A stretch of DNA of 64,000 bases from Larus michahellis (taxonomy: Eukaryota > Chordata > Aves > Charadriiformes > Laridae): positions 15,163,378-15,227,377 of the forward strand of contig NC_133906.1 in NCBI RefSeq assembly GCF_964199755.1, written 5' to 3'. Shown here in pieces: positions 48,301 to 59,867 of the stretch (its first letter is position 1; each line of letters starts with the position of its first letter). Made by a program: the position numbers and the translations under genes. The notes under the pieces were generated by a model. The model searched no databases and had not been told where the DNA came from. It saw only the letters and a program-made list of their open reading frames with translations.

Positions 48301-51300
48301 CTTGTGAGCCCGTCTCTCCGTTTCCAGATGTACCGATGTACAAATGGGGTGGGCAGCCCAGAGGAACCCTTGTGTCTTAGTAAAATAACAACCAACCAAA
48401 AAAAACCCCATGGAACCTCTCAATATATTGCACATTGGATGTACTCTGCCACTTCCAGCCATGTGCGTGGAGCACACGGAGGGGTCTGAAGACAGTTGAA
48501 AATGTTAAGTGTGGGTTGTCTGTCTAAATTGTTGGCAGTTAAGTGAGCTTCGTTCTTAATAACTTAACATATCTGCCTTTATCCATTTTTCCATGACCTG
48601 CTCTAGCCATTTTTCCAAATAGCAGAGACAGGAGATGAAGCACGGGTCTAGGTGACCTGTAGATCACATAGGGAACGGCGGGCATGGCAAACTGGGCGAG
48701 GTACCCAACCGCTCCGAGGTTGAAGGATGCCCCGAAGAGAAACATGTCGTCTGGGAAGATGCTTGCTCTCTTCTACTCTTTCTTCAAAGGATCTGCCACT
48801 TCTAGACTTGAAATGTCTGCCTGCAAAATAATATTTGAATTTTATAGTGCGATATAAAGTAAAAGCCTGCCATTGCTGGTGCAGGTAAGTCTCCTGCTGA
48901 GTTCACTGCCCCCATGGTCATCTGCTTTCCTCTACTATAAGAGGTGCCCAAACATGAAAAGCCATTCTGACAATATTTCAGCAGCTCGGTGGGGTGAAAC
49001 GATTCCCTGACTGGATAAGCAGTAAATGTTCCTCAGTTTGCTTTATTTCACAGCTTTAGGTCTTTTTAGATTCTGGCTTGGCCAAGAAGGTGATCAGAAG
49101 CCTCTCCACATTCCTCACACCTCCATCGTGGTTTCTCTGTCTCGCGTTTGAGTTGTTGCCCTTGTCTTTAAAAAAACAAACCAAAACAAAAAAGCTGACA
49201 CTGTGGCGGGTTGGAGGATAGTGGAAGATGAAATGGTCATGAGACCAGCCGCTTCTTCTCTTAATCCGTCATAAAGCAATGCCTTTCTTATCACTCTCTG
49301 ATGTTTTCTTAGGATCATAAATGTCAGAGATTTAGAGGATTATCAGAGGCAGGATATGATTGCCCTTGGATACTCAGCAGAGAAGATTTTGGATATGAAG
49401 CTGGTAGTGTGTGCAGTCTTGGCCAAAAGGAGAGTTTTGTCTGAGCGCTCCCTATGTTATCAACAGCGTGTATGGCACGTGAACTTCACTTTCATGTCTA
49501 CGGAATGAAATCATTCCTTTGCACACAAGTAAAAAGAAACATTGGGGAAAATAGTAGTATTTTGTTCTGCTGTAGCCGTGTCTGTTCCACCCAAAACGTG
49601 GTGGAATGGGATAATGAACTTCTCTGTTCTTCTACACCCTGCCCGAGCTCTAGAAAAGTCAGAGGAGTCGAGCACCTTTTTGAAGTGGAGCATTCGCTTA
49701 AATGAATTCTGATTTGGTCTGGTTTACAATAGTTTCATGTCGTGGGCTGGCAGCGTGGGACGGAGGGTGGTTCATTGCCCGAGCGGCAGCATCCTCGTGC
49801 CGCACGAAGCCTGTGGGTTCAGGTGCCCGGATTCAGAAGGTTGGAACTGGGAACGAACTGTGCCTCGTTACCAGTTTATTTTTATAGTGGTTTGGGTGAT
49901 GGCTTTATTACAGTACAGCCAGGGGTTTGGTTTGCTGGGCCAAACATTTGCTTTAACAAGTAAAATTATCATCCTTCCTTCAGTGGCGCAGCCAAGAGAG
50001 TTTATTATTTTAAGTGACTGATTGCTTTAGCAGGTGCTCGGTTAATGGGGGCTTCGCTGTATTATTTAATGTTTTTAGGTAGGGCACAAAAAGTTCAGTT
50101 AAAAAAGTTGTGTTTCTTGAAATAGCCATTTTATTTGGTGTAAACCTCCAAAGTGCAACCTTTATATTCCATTTTTGAGCACAAAGCACACAAAAATGGC
50201 TCGGGAGGTGGAGAGTCACATTTAGCTGACTACGTGGCCGGAGGATTTCTTTCATTTTCTAGTTCAGTCCTGAAGCCTGGGATTATTTTCCTTCTTTTTC
50301 TCTGAAAATGTAGTTTAGAGATTTACACTTTTGAATCAATAAAATAATATTTATGAGGCTAGGTTTACCTAGAGTGCTAAGGAACTGGAACTGGGGAGAG
50401 GAAAAAAAGCCTTTCTTTTGAATATTTCTGTGTGAAGTGATATATCACAAATATCATGGGACCTTATTCCAGGTTTGTTTGGGATTTAGGAATTCTGCTT
50501 AGTTTGCAGTAGTCTTTATGGGCAACTATAATTATTTTTATCTCCTTATAAGCAAATGAATGTATTTTGTATAAGGTTGTATTTACCCCGTGGAGTCTAG
50601 GCTTGAAACTTTTTATCGGTCACAGAAAGAAGTTTTTTATGGTGCTTTAAGGCATCTCTATGTTCTCTCACTTCCACTCCATCTAGTTTATAAATCTTTT
50701 TGGTGGAATAGGTGATTAATTTTGGCGTGAAGTCTGCTCATTGGATCACCGAGCATATTATCTGCTTTCTGTTCATGAAATCCAGGTGCAATCACTTACA
50801 GTAATAAAAATGAGAATAGGAAAAATGATCTGAGGCTGCTGGAAAAGTCGAGATGTGACGAGGAAGAAGGTGTAATAGATGTAACATTTGGTATCATATT
50901 ATCACCAGTAAGAGAAAAATAGATCTAAATTCAGCAGTTATGAAAATCTTGATATAAACAGGTTTAGAAAAGATAAAAGTTGAGGTTTGTCATGCAGATT
51001 GCACATGAGGGTATTGGGGATGCTTAGTGAGCACAAGGGGAAGGGGAAAGTGAAGCAAGGAGGAGGCCTTACGAGCAGGGCTGTGCTCTCTGCCTTCCCC
51101 TTAGTCCTTTTTCTTACACTGATCCCCGTATCCCCTGGCCTTAGCAGAAAATTATTTGTTTTTCAGACCAGTTGAATCTCAGATGGGGCAAATTCTGCTT
51201 CGTACCTGCTTTGTGACAAAGTGGTGTCGTAGCTCGGGTCACCGTTGAGCTCAGAAGGTCGAGCCTTTGGCTCAGACCGTGGTTGGAGAGCTGCATCTCT

Positions 51301-54300
51301 AGCATCACCGGAACGGTGATGCCCCACCTGGTCTGGATTGTGCCGAGCGTGTGTAGACTTCCGAGCGTCCTGGGCTTTTCCTGGGACGGCATTCCTGGAA
51401 TTGCCTTCTGTCATCTCCTGCGGCTCTTGACATTGTACCGGTACCTGTGTGAGAAACGTCCCCCGTTGAGGAAAGGCCATGCCTCCGAGCTCCGCTTCTC
51501 TTTGCCTCCATTTATTCCTCGTGTTCTTCAAATTGGTAAATCATATGACAATAAACAGAAATACCCTCAATGAAGAGAGAAGGGGAAACTGTTGTTTATC
51601 TGGTCAGGTGGTTTAGATTAGCAGTGATGCTGGTCTGTATTATGTTACTTTAAATCATAGTGTCCCAACAGGACATAAATTATGAAGATTGTTACAGTAT
51701 GTTTCATCCAATGTAAGATCAACAAATTGGAATAATTTTTTTAATAGGAAAATCAGTGCTTTGGCAAGGTTATTGTTGAAGAATTTAATTTAACTTGAGC
51801 TTTGCTTGCATTATTTCTTAATATATAAAAACTATTTGCATAATGTATGAAGTATAAACATTTTTAGAATCAAAGGCAAGAATGCCTTTTCCAAGATTAC
51901 ATAGAGTGGCAAACTACTTAGAATAGATCAGTGTTTGTGCTTTTGCTGTCAAAAATGTTTGATATAGAGCTGGAGAGCTAGTTTCTTCACCGACATAATT
52001 GTAAACAAGTGTTGGGAGACAGAAACAGCGTTCTTTGTAGAACATGGTGTAAACGTTTTCACATACGCCGCTGCAGATCTAACATGGAGAGCCGTGTTTA
52101 CAGCTAAACTATGAATATAAATAGGTAACTTTTTTTAGAATGCAAAGCAGCATTTCACGTTTGTATAAATGATGTGTGCAGATAAGTATGGGGGATGCGG
52201 GCAGTCGGCTCTTGGAATGTTAAAAGGATATTGTAAACGCAGAAAAACATAGACAATTCAGCTGGAAGTTGTAGCTGTGGGGTTGTTTTTTAGTTTCACA
52301 TTTTGTTATGAAATGGCACCTCGGTACATGCCAGTGTGTCTGTAGAATTCCTCTCCCACCCTTCCCCTTTGTTAGTGTCTTTCAGAGTTAGGATGCTTGG
52401 GGAATGGGAAGGTTGGCTGAATCCATAATATTTTCCTGCTCAAGCTATTAAAGAGGAGAGGAAAAAAAAAAAATTATCTACTTGTGGTTTGTTAGGTGGT
52501 GTTCACTGTCGGACCCTGCTGTCTGCCCCTTGCCTGGGTGGGGTGGGATGGAGGGAACCGGCTTGTCCATTGCTTGCACTCTCCCCGGAGAGATGGGACG
52601 GGAATAATCCAAGTTTAGCTTTATTTTGGGACATGATTTAGTTGCGTTCTTAAGGACTGTCCTGCTCTTCTTGGAATGGTTTGAAAAGGGAAAGAGGGAT
52701 GGGAAGGTGTTCCCCTGGTTTGTTTTGTGGATGAATCCAGACAAGGCCAAAAAAAAAGAAGAAAAGAGGAAAATATCTAATGCCACATGGATCCGGTGTC
52801 CCTGGGGATGGTTCAGGCAGGGTGATGATGCCAACAGGGAAGAATCCCAAAATGGACACATGTTTTTGAGAACGAATACCTGTCCTTCTGTGCTGCCATC
52901 ACCTGCCCAAATACTAGTTGGATTCCTCTTTTTTTTGTGTTTTAACCATATTGTCACTTCCAGATGAAGATTGTGGCCTCGTGAGGTGATTTTTCCATAT
53001 TTGTAAGGTAAAAGTCTTTCTTTGTGGAGTAAATAGTATTGCAATAAAACAAACCCTGAATTTTTCTTGAAAGCACAGCAGAAAATGTCACGAGATTAAG
53101 TCAAACCCTCATGACTAGCTAAACATAACTTAAAATAGCTCAACATTAAAGAGCTTTTCCCTTTTATCTGCTGGCCCGGAGCTCACTGTCAGGTAGTAAC
53201 GTCAGCTGGATATGCGAAAGCTTCTGCAGTTTGGAAGTGAACCTTAATGATTTGAGTTTACCGTGGTTCTAAGTGTCAAACTGCTAAGGAGCACACGTGC
53301 TATATACTGCGCACAAGGGTATTTTTTTCCTTGGGTGAATGGAAAGCAAATGTGTGAAAGCCAATCTCTTGCCTCATGTGGCAATGTCACCGTAACTTGC
53401 TTTATTTATTCGTTTCCCACTGATAAATGGTACGGATGCAGCCGGGGTGGGTGGGGAAGGGAAGACAGGTAGCCCTCGCGCTGCAAAAGGTCAAGGTTAA
53501 TGCTACCTCCAGCCTTATAATGACAGATGGGAGGCAGAAACCTTAATGTACTTGTGATTAGCACATGGTTTCCTTGGCTGGGTGTCCGAAGGATTTAAGA
53601 AGCTTTGGTAGGCTCTTCATAGCGTACGCATTTTAAAACAAATAAATAAAAAGCCTGTATGGTTATATCGTTGAGCCTTTCAGCTGTTTTTTCTTGAATA
53701 TCTCCACTTTTGAGTCAAGTTCTGTCAGGCGCTTTGTTCTGGAGATGCTCTGGGGTAATCCATCACTGGGGACTCGTGGGCGGGTGATGTATGAGCGACC
53801 TGTGCTCCTTTGATGTATAACTCATCAAGATAATGTTGGCAAGCATTGTGCGAAAGCAACATGTTTAAAAAGTATTAAGATGAATTGATTCCTCGCTTAA
53901 GAAGTGTGAAAGGAAGAATAACAGCAGATTAGCTCCGGGATGCCGCGGCTCTGCCGGCGTTGTGCGGTGCGGAGGGGCGGATGGAATTTCATCTTTCCTC
54001 CCACTTCTGACAGCAAAGTGTCTGGCCCTGGTTTTCCCATTCTCAGGCCACAAAAATCGCATTAAGTCTTATTTTGTGATAGTGTATTTTGTCACTTCCA
54101 AAAGCAATTTGGCCGGTCCCGAAACACTGTTTTACTTTATTGCGTTAACTTGTTCTTCTAAGAGTAGCCCTGATTTTTATCTCATGGAGACAAGCTGCGG
54201 CTGGGAGTATTTAAAAACCATTTTAAAAGTGATGTTACGACTGAAACACCATTAGTTTTTAGTTCCTTCTTTCATGATCTTAAAAGACATGAAGGGAAGA

Positions 54301-57300
54301 GACGTCCTGGCGCACCCAAGGCATCTCCTTGTCTCCGCAGAATTGCTTCCCTCATTATTTGTTCTAGCGCTGTTGGTGGTTCATTACAGGGATTTTGGAA
54401 TCTGCCATCACTGGGGTGATGGGATGAATTTATTTAGAATAACCTGTATGTCTGGGTGTTATTTTACCCCAAATGTCCTAAAAGGATTAGGTTGAAAATG
54501 TCAGTCTGTGACTGAAATATCAGACTACTTTATAATATTTAATACGTCAAAGTCTCTTTTAAGACTTCGTAACGGCTTCTAGAAAATGCTCGAGTCCTTT
54601 CTTTCTCCTCTCTCTTTATTTTTTCAAGGAAAAACCTGAAAAAGTTCTCGTTAGTGTCCAAGGGGCCGCAGAAGTCTGTTATTAATATAGAGAAAATCAT
54701 GATTGTGTTAGGTCTTACTGTCGCGAGTAAAGTACTTGTCCCTCTTTCATCAAGAAATGTGTGATGGTCTGATAAACTCTGCCCACCAGTGCAGTCTTGA
54801 CAATGATCTTGCACTGCAGACTGCTTAATAATTTTCATTATTTTTAATTAAAGTTGAAGAAGTGCAGACTCCTGCTCAAATTAAGGTTGGTTGTGTTGCC
54901 GGAATGTGGTAATTACTTTAATTGATCACAAGATAGTTTCCTTGATCACCAATTAGACCAAATTACCGATCAAGTTTCAAGACGTGAAGAAATGTCCAAA
55001 CTGATTTTATGTAATAGTGTTTTCATATCTAATCAAACCTAAATATCTTTTCCTTCCAGAGCCAATTGTATTTTCCCGAAGAAAGGTTACGGCTCTACAA
55101 ATATAAAGGTGATTCATAAACAATAGCCTTCCAATTAATTTAATTAGCAAAGGAAGTATTTAGGACCCTAATGGAGATTGCGCTGGTGAAATTGCTTGGT
55201 AGAACTGTAGCGCATTTTCTTAGGGGGAGATACTTCTTGTGTATAATTAAAATAAACTAAAAAGCAAGAAGTAAGTTGCTTCGGGTAATGTGCAAAGAGG
55301 GAGAACGTCTCTGAGCAGAGCAGGGCCTGTGCGCTGTGTCCTTCGCTGTAGCAGGACCTGTCCTGGGGGCTTCCTCAGCTCCAAAATTAATTAGTTTTCG
55401 TGACTCGGACAGCCCCAAGTTGAGCGCTCTTTGGCAAGATGAACAGCGTTAAGACCAGTGACTGTTTTATCCAACTGGAGGCTTTTTACTGTCTCAGTGG
55501 GGAGAGGCAGTGGGTTGGCATGGTGGTCCACTGAGCGGGGAGGATTGGGTGGCCCACTGAGCGGGTGGATTTGGTGTCCACCGATCGGGGACTATTCGGT
55601 GGCCCACTGATCAGGGTAGATTTGGTGGTCCACTGAGTGGGAGGATTGGGTGGTCCACTCATCGGGGAGGATCTGGTGGTCCATTGAGCAGGAGGATTTG
55701 TTGTCACAAGGCATGAAGGAGGGTCTGCAGAGCAGATTAATTTAGTAGACTCGTTTGCTTGCGTGGTTCACTCTGTCTGCCTTCCGCTGGGGTGGTGACT
55801 ATTGTCACACGATCAATGGGTTGTGTTTGTGTGGTGTAACCTGTGTATGTACATAGGTGGGTGAGTTCCTGGGATGGACGGATGGACACTGGTGGAGCAT
55901 ACACGAACCTGGTAGAGTTTTAAAAAATTTAATGTATTTTTTTCCTTGCTGTTTGTTTGTACAAAGGCAGTCTAGTTGCAGATGCACCACTGTGTGAATT
56001 TTTTTGGGACATTTCTGTGTATAGATTGCTGTATTGGAAATGCCATTCCTATTAAGCCCATGGACACTCTAAGAGCACTTAAATCAAATATCTTTCGGAA
56101 CTATTAATGCAGAAGTTTTCCAAATCATTGCTAACGTCTAATGCACAACTTACAGCTTTCTGCTTCAAAGCGTGCTGCTGAAACATTTGCAAATTTTTAG
56201 AAGTAATTGTTCACTTGAAGTAAAACTAAACCAAGCGAGAGCTTCAAGGGAAGTTAGATTTTCTTGAATTTTGGAATGCTCTTGGGTCAAAGAAAAAAGC
56301 TTTTTAATTGCTGACAGTTTGGTGATTTCCAAATGACAAACCTCATTGGAATGATTTTCTCTGATTATAACGTTTGCATTCATTTGACTGGCAAAGCGAC
56401 TAACAAAGTCATACTTCATCCAGGCACCGATTCCTTTTTTACTGAAAGGTTTTTGTAATTTGTGAGAGGAAAAAAGACTTGAAACTATTATCAACCATTA
56501 TATGTTATTCATTGACCACATGTTTGTTTGAAACGGCCGTCGCTTGGTGGAAAACTACCTAAATCAGGTAGGGTTTTGTTGAGCTTGTTGTATTATAATA
56601 CGAACCAGACTATAACGTGGATGTTACTTTTGCTTTGCATGTTAATTCAGGTCCTGAGCCCCGACGGATGGAGCTCGGTACGAATAAAACCCACTGACTT
56701 AGAGGCGTCCTGCTCACGCACTGAGGCCCTTCGGGCCCCACTGTGTAATTGCGTTCTTGATTTACATGGACATTCTAATTTTCTTTGTAACGTACTGATT
56801 TGATCCAAAGTATTTTGGCGAGGGCCTGCTGTTATTTTCTTCCTGAGCCTGTGATAAAACCTGCGTCCTGGGGGAGCGTGCTGTGCCGAATAGAGGGGCA
56901 GAGGATTGGGAAACCTATTTTAACTCATTTTAAGGGAAAATATTTTCTCATAAAGCAGAGGGGCGAACCCACCTGCTGCCTTTCTCCCCCCACAGGAAAA
57001 TAAATAGCAAAATAGTTATGTGAAAGGATGTGTTTCTGGAATTGGTATCTGTCTAGTACAGGAATACTGTGGCATGCTGCTTAATTAGAAATGGCATGTT
57101 TCTGAGATGCAGTAAGGGATGAGGCGTGTTGGGATAGCTGTTTAAAATTGCTGATGGATGCTAAAGGTAAAAATCATTGCTCTTGTGCAATGGCTTTGAG
57201 TCCTGGAGTAAGTAACTTTGAGCAGAGTGATGTATCGGGGTCTGAAGGGGATGATTTCAGCAGCCTCAGGAGATGCAGAGACGCTGCAGGGGCTGGAGCC

Positions 57301-59451
57301 CCTCAGCTGTGAGGACAGGCTGGGAGGGGTGGGGGGGTTCAGCCTGGAGAAGAGAAGGCTCCGGGGAGACCTTGGAGCCCCTTCCAGTCCCTCAAGGGGC
57401 TCCAGGAAAGCTGGGGAGGGACTCTGGATCAGGGAGGGGAGCCATGGGATGAGGGGGAACGGTTTTACACTGAAAGAGGGGAGATTTCGATGAGATCTCA
57501 GGAAGAAATTCTTTGCTGTGAGGGCGGTGGAGCCCCTGGCCCAGGTTGCCCAGAGAAGCTGTGGCTGCCCCATCCCTGGAGGGGTTCAAGGCCAGGTTGG
57601 ACGGGGCTTGGAACAACCCAGTCTAGTTGAAGATGTCCCTGCTCATTGCAGGGGGGTTGGACCTTTAAAGCTCCCTTCCAACCCAAACCATTGTATGATT
57701 CTATGCATTGAAGTGCTCCTTTATCACACACAAACCCGAGCTGCAGCAGTCAGGAACATCTCAAGGAGTTTTTGAGATGTTGGAATGAATCTTGCAGTTC
57801 TGCTGCCAGTCCTGGCAGGTGGAGGAGTATTTTACTCTTTGCTCTTTCTCTTCTCAGGCTTTCGGATTTATGACGCGCGTTGCTCTGCAAGCAGAGAAGA
57901 TGAATCACCACCCGGAATGGTTTAATGTCTACAGCAAGGTAACGTGTTCGCTAGCCCTGGTTACAGGCACGGCAAGTTAAGGAGACCAAACCACTAGCCT
58001 GTTGAGAGGAAAAGAGGTTATGTCTTTGTAAAGAAATTTGAGATTTTAAAGATATATTAAGATATTTGTAGTGGTGATATGGAATCAAACTCTTTGCAAT
58101 TGTTTGCTGCCAGAGTTTGGACTTGTTGCTTCACCTCTCTGGCTGACATCTAAAAATAAATAGAAGCCTTTAAACTCTTATGTGGCCAACCTGAATAAAC
58201 GACTGTTTTGACACTGCTCACCAACTCTCATTCCTTTCCATGCAACACGTCGGGAGCCAAGCGGTGTAGGGTGGCAGACCGTCAATGTGTAGGTACCTAT
58301 ACGGGAGCCTGGCAGTCTCAATTTAGGTTTGATTTTTTAAAAAATCATAGGCCTCTATGTCTCAAACATAGCAGCTTATAAAATTTGTTTATAATATTAC
58401 CTAACTGACGGTGGTCTCGTATTTACAAGGGTTACAAGGTATACTGCAACCCTCGAATGAAAGGTGCTGTGTGAAGGGGGAAATTATTGCTATGCCTTTA
58501 TTTTTATTTTCTGATACTTCTCATTGCATTGTATCAAGTTGTTTGGTTTAGCGTTTGATGAATATATGCCAATCCTGCTAAAAATGTCCTAAAAGGACAT
58601 GTGGAACCACCACTCCCAGGCCAGGACATCTCCACCTCTCCCCCAACACAGGTTTCTCCTCACCAGTCCTTTAGGTCGCCCTGTTTAAGGGGACATTAAA
58701 TGATCAGCGGACAAAGTCTGATCACCTACACATCATGACTTTCTTGTCCTTCCAGAATGTTTAGAATTTATCTTCCCCCCCCCTTCTCTCTTCCCAAAAT
58801 CTCAGTCAATGGCGAGACAAAGTAATGCCCGACTTGTCATCTGGCTTAGTCTAAACAAACCCGTGCAGGCAGCTGCGTCAGAGCAAAATGCACCAGTCCG
58901 TTTGTTTTTCTTTTTGAAATTAATCTGCAACAAGCTCAACAATTTTTTCACCTTCAGGGTGCTGGTTTTTAACAAAACACGCATGAGCCCCTGACTCCGC
59001 TGTTGGCAGCTTGGTCACTGGCCCAGGTTTGTCGTGAAACTGATCTGTGGAATTTAAATGTAAAGAATGAGTTATTTAATCGGACACCTCTTCTTGGATG
59101 AAACCCAAGAATGCAAAGCCTGTTTTATGCTGTGAAGGGGCTCGCTTTGGTGAGACTTTAGGCTCTGTTAAGCCTCCTCACCTACAGCGTCTCCTGGTTT
59201 ACATGAGCAGTGGGTGTCCAGCTCGCCGCTCACCAGGAGCATCGTGTAAAACCAGTTCAGTATGGATACAGGCAGCATTCCCGATGACTTGTTGCTCAGC
59301 CTACATGCCAGAGATCAGAATTGCTTTGTAACCCCTTTCTTCTCCTTTTTGACAGGTTCAGATAACTCTGATTTCCCACGACTGCGGAGGACTGACCAAA
59401 AGAGATGTGAAACTGGCTCAGTTTATTGACAAAGCTGCTGCCTCGGTGTAG
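36331..59451 (+). CDS. PCBD2: PCBD2, pterin-4a-carbinolamine dehydratase 2 / DCoH2 (4 exons)
   Basis: PCBD2 dehydrates 4a-hydroxy-tetrahydrobiopterin during biopterin recycling and acts as a dimerisation cofactor of HNF1 factors. Coding exons are 36331-36399, 38892-39023, 57858-57938 and 59356-59451, giving 125 residues (human 130). After a 23-residue acid-free leader, the dehydratase domain runs from LTAEERNQ to the end. His84 and His85 (MNHHPEW) and His102 (SHDCGGL) match the catalytic histidines of the family. Exons 2-4 are close to the human protein, including [32 protein letters not shown] and the C-terminus DKAAASV. The leader differs from human, as expected for this exon. Intron 2 is 18.8 kb. 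Phases agree at every junction and all introns are GT-AG. Confidence 0.95.
36386..36545 (+). repeat. GC-rich tandem repeat across the PCBD2 exon-1 donor
   Basis: A unit of about 37-46 bp, built on GCCGGGCCGCC(A/G)TGGTGAGG then GGCGGCGGGAACCGGGGG, recurs three times clearly (around 36386, 36432 and 36469) and then in degraded form to about 36545. The first unit contains the real ATG|GTGAGG splice site. Confidence 0.85.
36400..38891 (+). other. PCBD2: PCBD2 intron 1
   Basis: A 2.5-kb intron. It begins with the GC-rich repeat, contains T-runs near 36725-36775 and a palindromic short tandem repeat at 38595-38668, and otherwise shows no recognisable element. Confidence 0.75.
38595..38668. repeat. 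Tandem repeat built on the palindrome TTTTGTACAAAA
   Basis: Four copies of a TAGTTTTGTACAAAAGCATT-like unit (the second shortened and the last with GTGC in place of GTAC). Each unit contains a 12-bp palindrome. Confidence 0.9.
38892..39023 (+). CDS. PCBD2: PCBD2 coding exon 2
   Basis: Forty-four codons, [11 protein letters not shown] to N-F-N-Q. I chose the acceptor CTCGCTAG (38891) because human has SS at this junction. A second AG at 38899-38900 is in frame and would drop S-S-Q. The donor is CAG|GTAATT. Confidence 0.9.
41537..41586. repeat. A-rich tract with AAACC units
   Basis: A13, then G, A8, then ACCACCAAACC-type sequence in PCBD2 intron 2; low complexity. Confidence 0.85.
55520..55705. 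repeat. Minisatellite, 25-26-bp unit, about 7 copies
   Basis: A unit close to GGTGGTCCACTGAGCGGGGAG followed by GATT(T/G) is repeated about seven times with substitutions (CCACTGA varies to CCACCGA, CCACTCA and CCATTGA). The minus-strand open frame over it is a by-product of the repeat. Confidence 0.92.
57262..57705 (+). mobile_element. CR1 LINE 3' fragment
   Basis: Starts in the part encoding LEPLxCEDRL...[11 protein letters not shown] and ends with CCATTGTATGATTCTATG at 57705, the CR1 3' tail. It lies 152 bp before PCBD2 exon 3. It is closely similar to the copies at 20098 and 62133 but in the opposite orientation. Confidence 0.92.
57858..57938 (+). CDS. PCBD2: PCBD2 coding exon 3
   Basis: Twenty-seven codons, A-F-G-F-M-T-R-V to V-Y-S-K, carrying the catalytic HH pair. 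The acceptor is TTTCTCTTCTCAG and the donor AAG|GTAACG. Confidence 0.96.
57939..59355 (+). other. PCBD2: PCBD2 intron 3
   Basis: A 1.4-kb intron, GTAACG to GACAG. Unique sequence with no repeat or gene recognised. Confidence 0.85.
59356..59451 (+). CDS. PCBD2: PCBD2 coding exon 4
   Basis: Thirty-one codons, [10 protein letters not shown] to A-A-A-S-V, then TAG at 59449-59451. The acceptor is TTTTTGACAG. It carries the third catalytic His. Confidence 0.96.
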   Translation, partial: VQITLISHDCGGLTKRDVKLAQFIDKAAASV

Positions 59452-59719
59452 CAAAGATGTAAAACGTTTTAATACAGTGTCCAGCAACATTTTGTATTTA
59501 AGTGGTATCCCTCATTCCTTGTAACCCTGAGTTCACAAAACCCCTGAGACAAGATATTTTGTAGAAAGAGTGGCTTGGCTTGCTTTGCCTCTGAGACCCC
59601 TCTGGGTGCCCGTGCGTGTCCTTTGCCATTGCTGGCTCTGCGTGAGGATGTAGCAGATAAACCAGCAAGAAATTGGTTTTGAACAATCCTTGTCTAGGAA
59701 CTAAAAGAAGCTGGAATGA

Positions 59720-59867
59720 AAGCACCATCCCTGGAAACATTCAAGGTCAGGTTGGACGGGGCTTTGAACAACCTGATCTAGTTGAAGATGTCCCTGCTCA
59801 TGGCAGGGGGTTGGACTAGATGACCTTTAAAGGTCCCTTCCAACCCAACACATTCTGTGATTCTATG
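59720..59867 (+). mobile_element. CR1 LINE 3'-end fragment
   Basis: A short copy of the last 150 bp: GGTCAGGTTGGACGGGGCTT, then the GACCTTTAAAGGTCCCTTCC block, then ATTCTGTGATTCTATG. It lies about 270 bp after the PCBD2 stop codon and may be within the 3'UTR. Confidence 0.9.

Larger units (their letters stand above)
39024..57857 (+). other. PCBD2: PCBD2 intron 2 (18.8 kb)
   Basis: A large intron without recognised exons of another gene. It contains an A-rich tract (41537), a T/A run near 43412-43433, a 25-26-bp minisatellite (55520), a CR1 just before exon 3, and several AT-rich stretches with dense homeodomain-type TAAT cores. Open frames here (for example minus-strand 188 codons at 52478-53044) match nothing I know. 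Confidence 0.75.

Noticed and set aside
51300-51318. Hairpin CATCACCG-GAA-CGGTGATG
   Set aside because: An 8-bp stem is near chance expectation, and no supporting context is seen.
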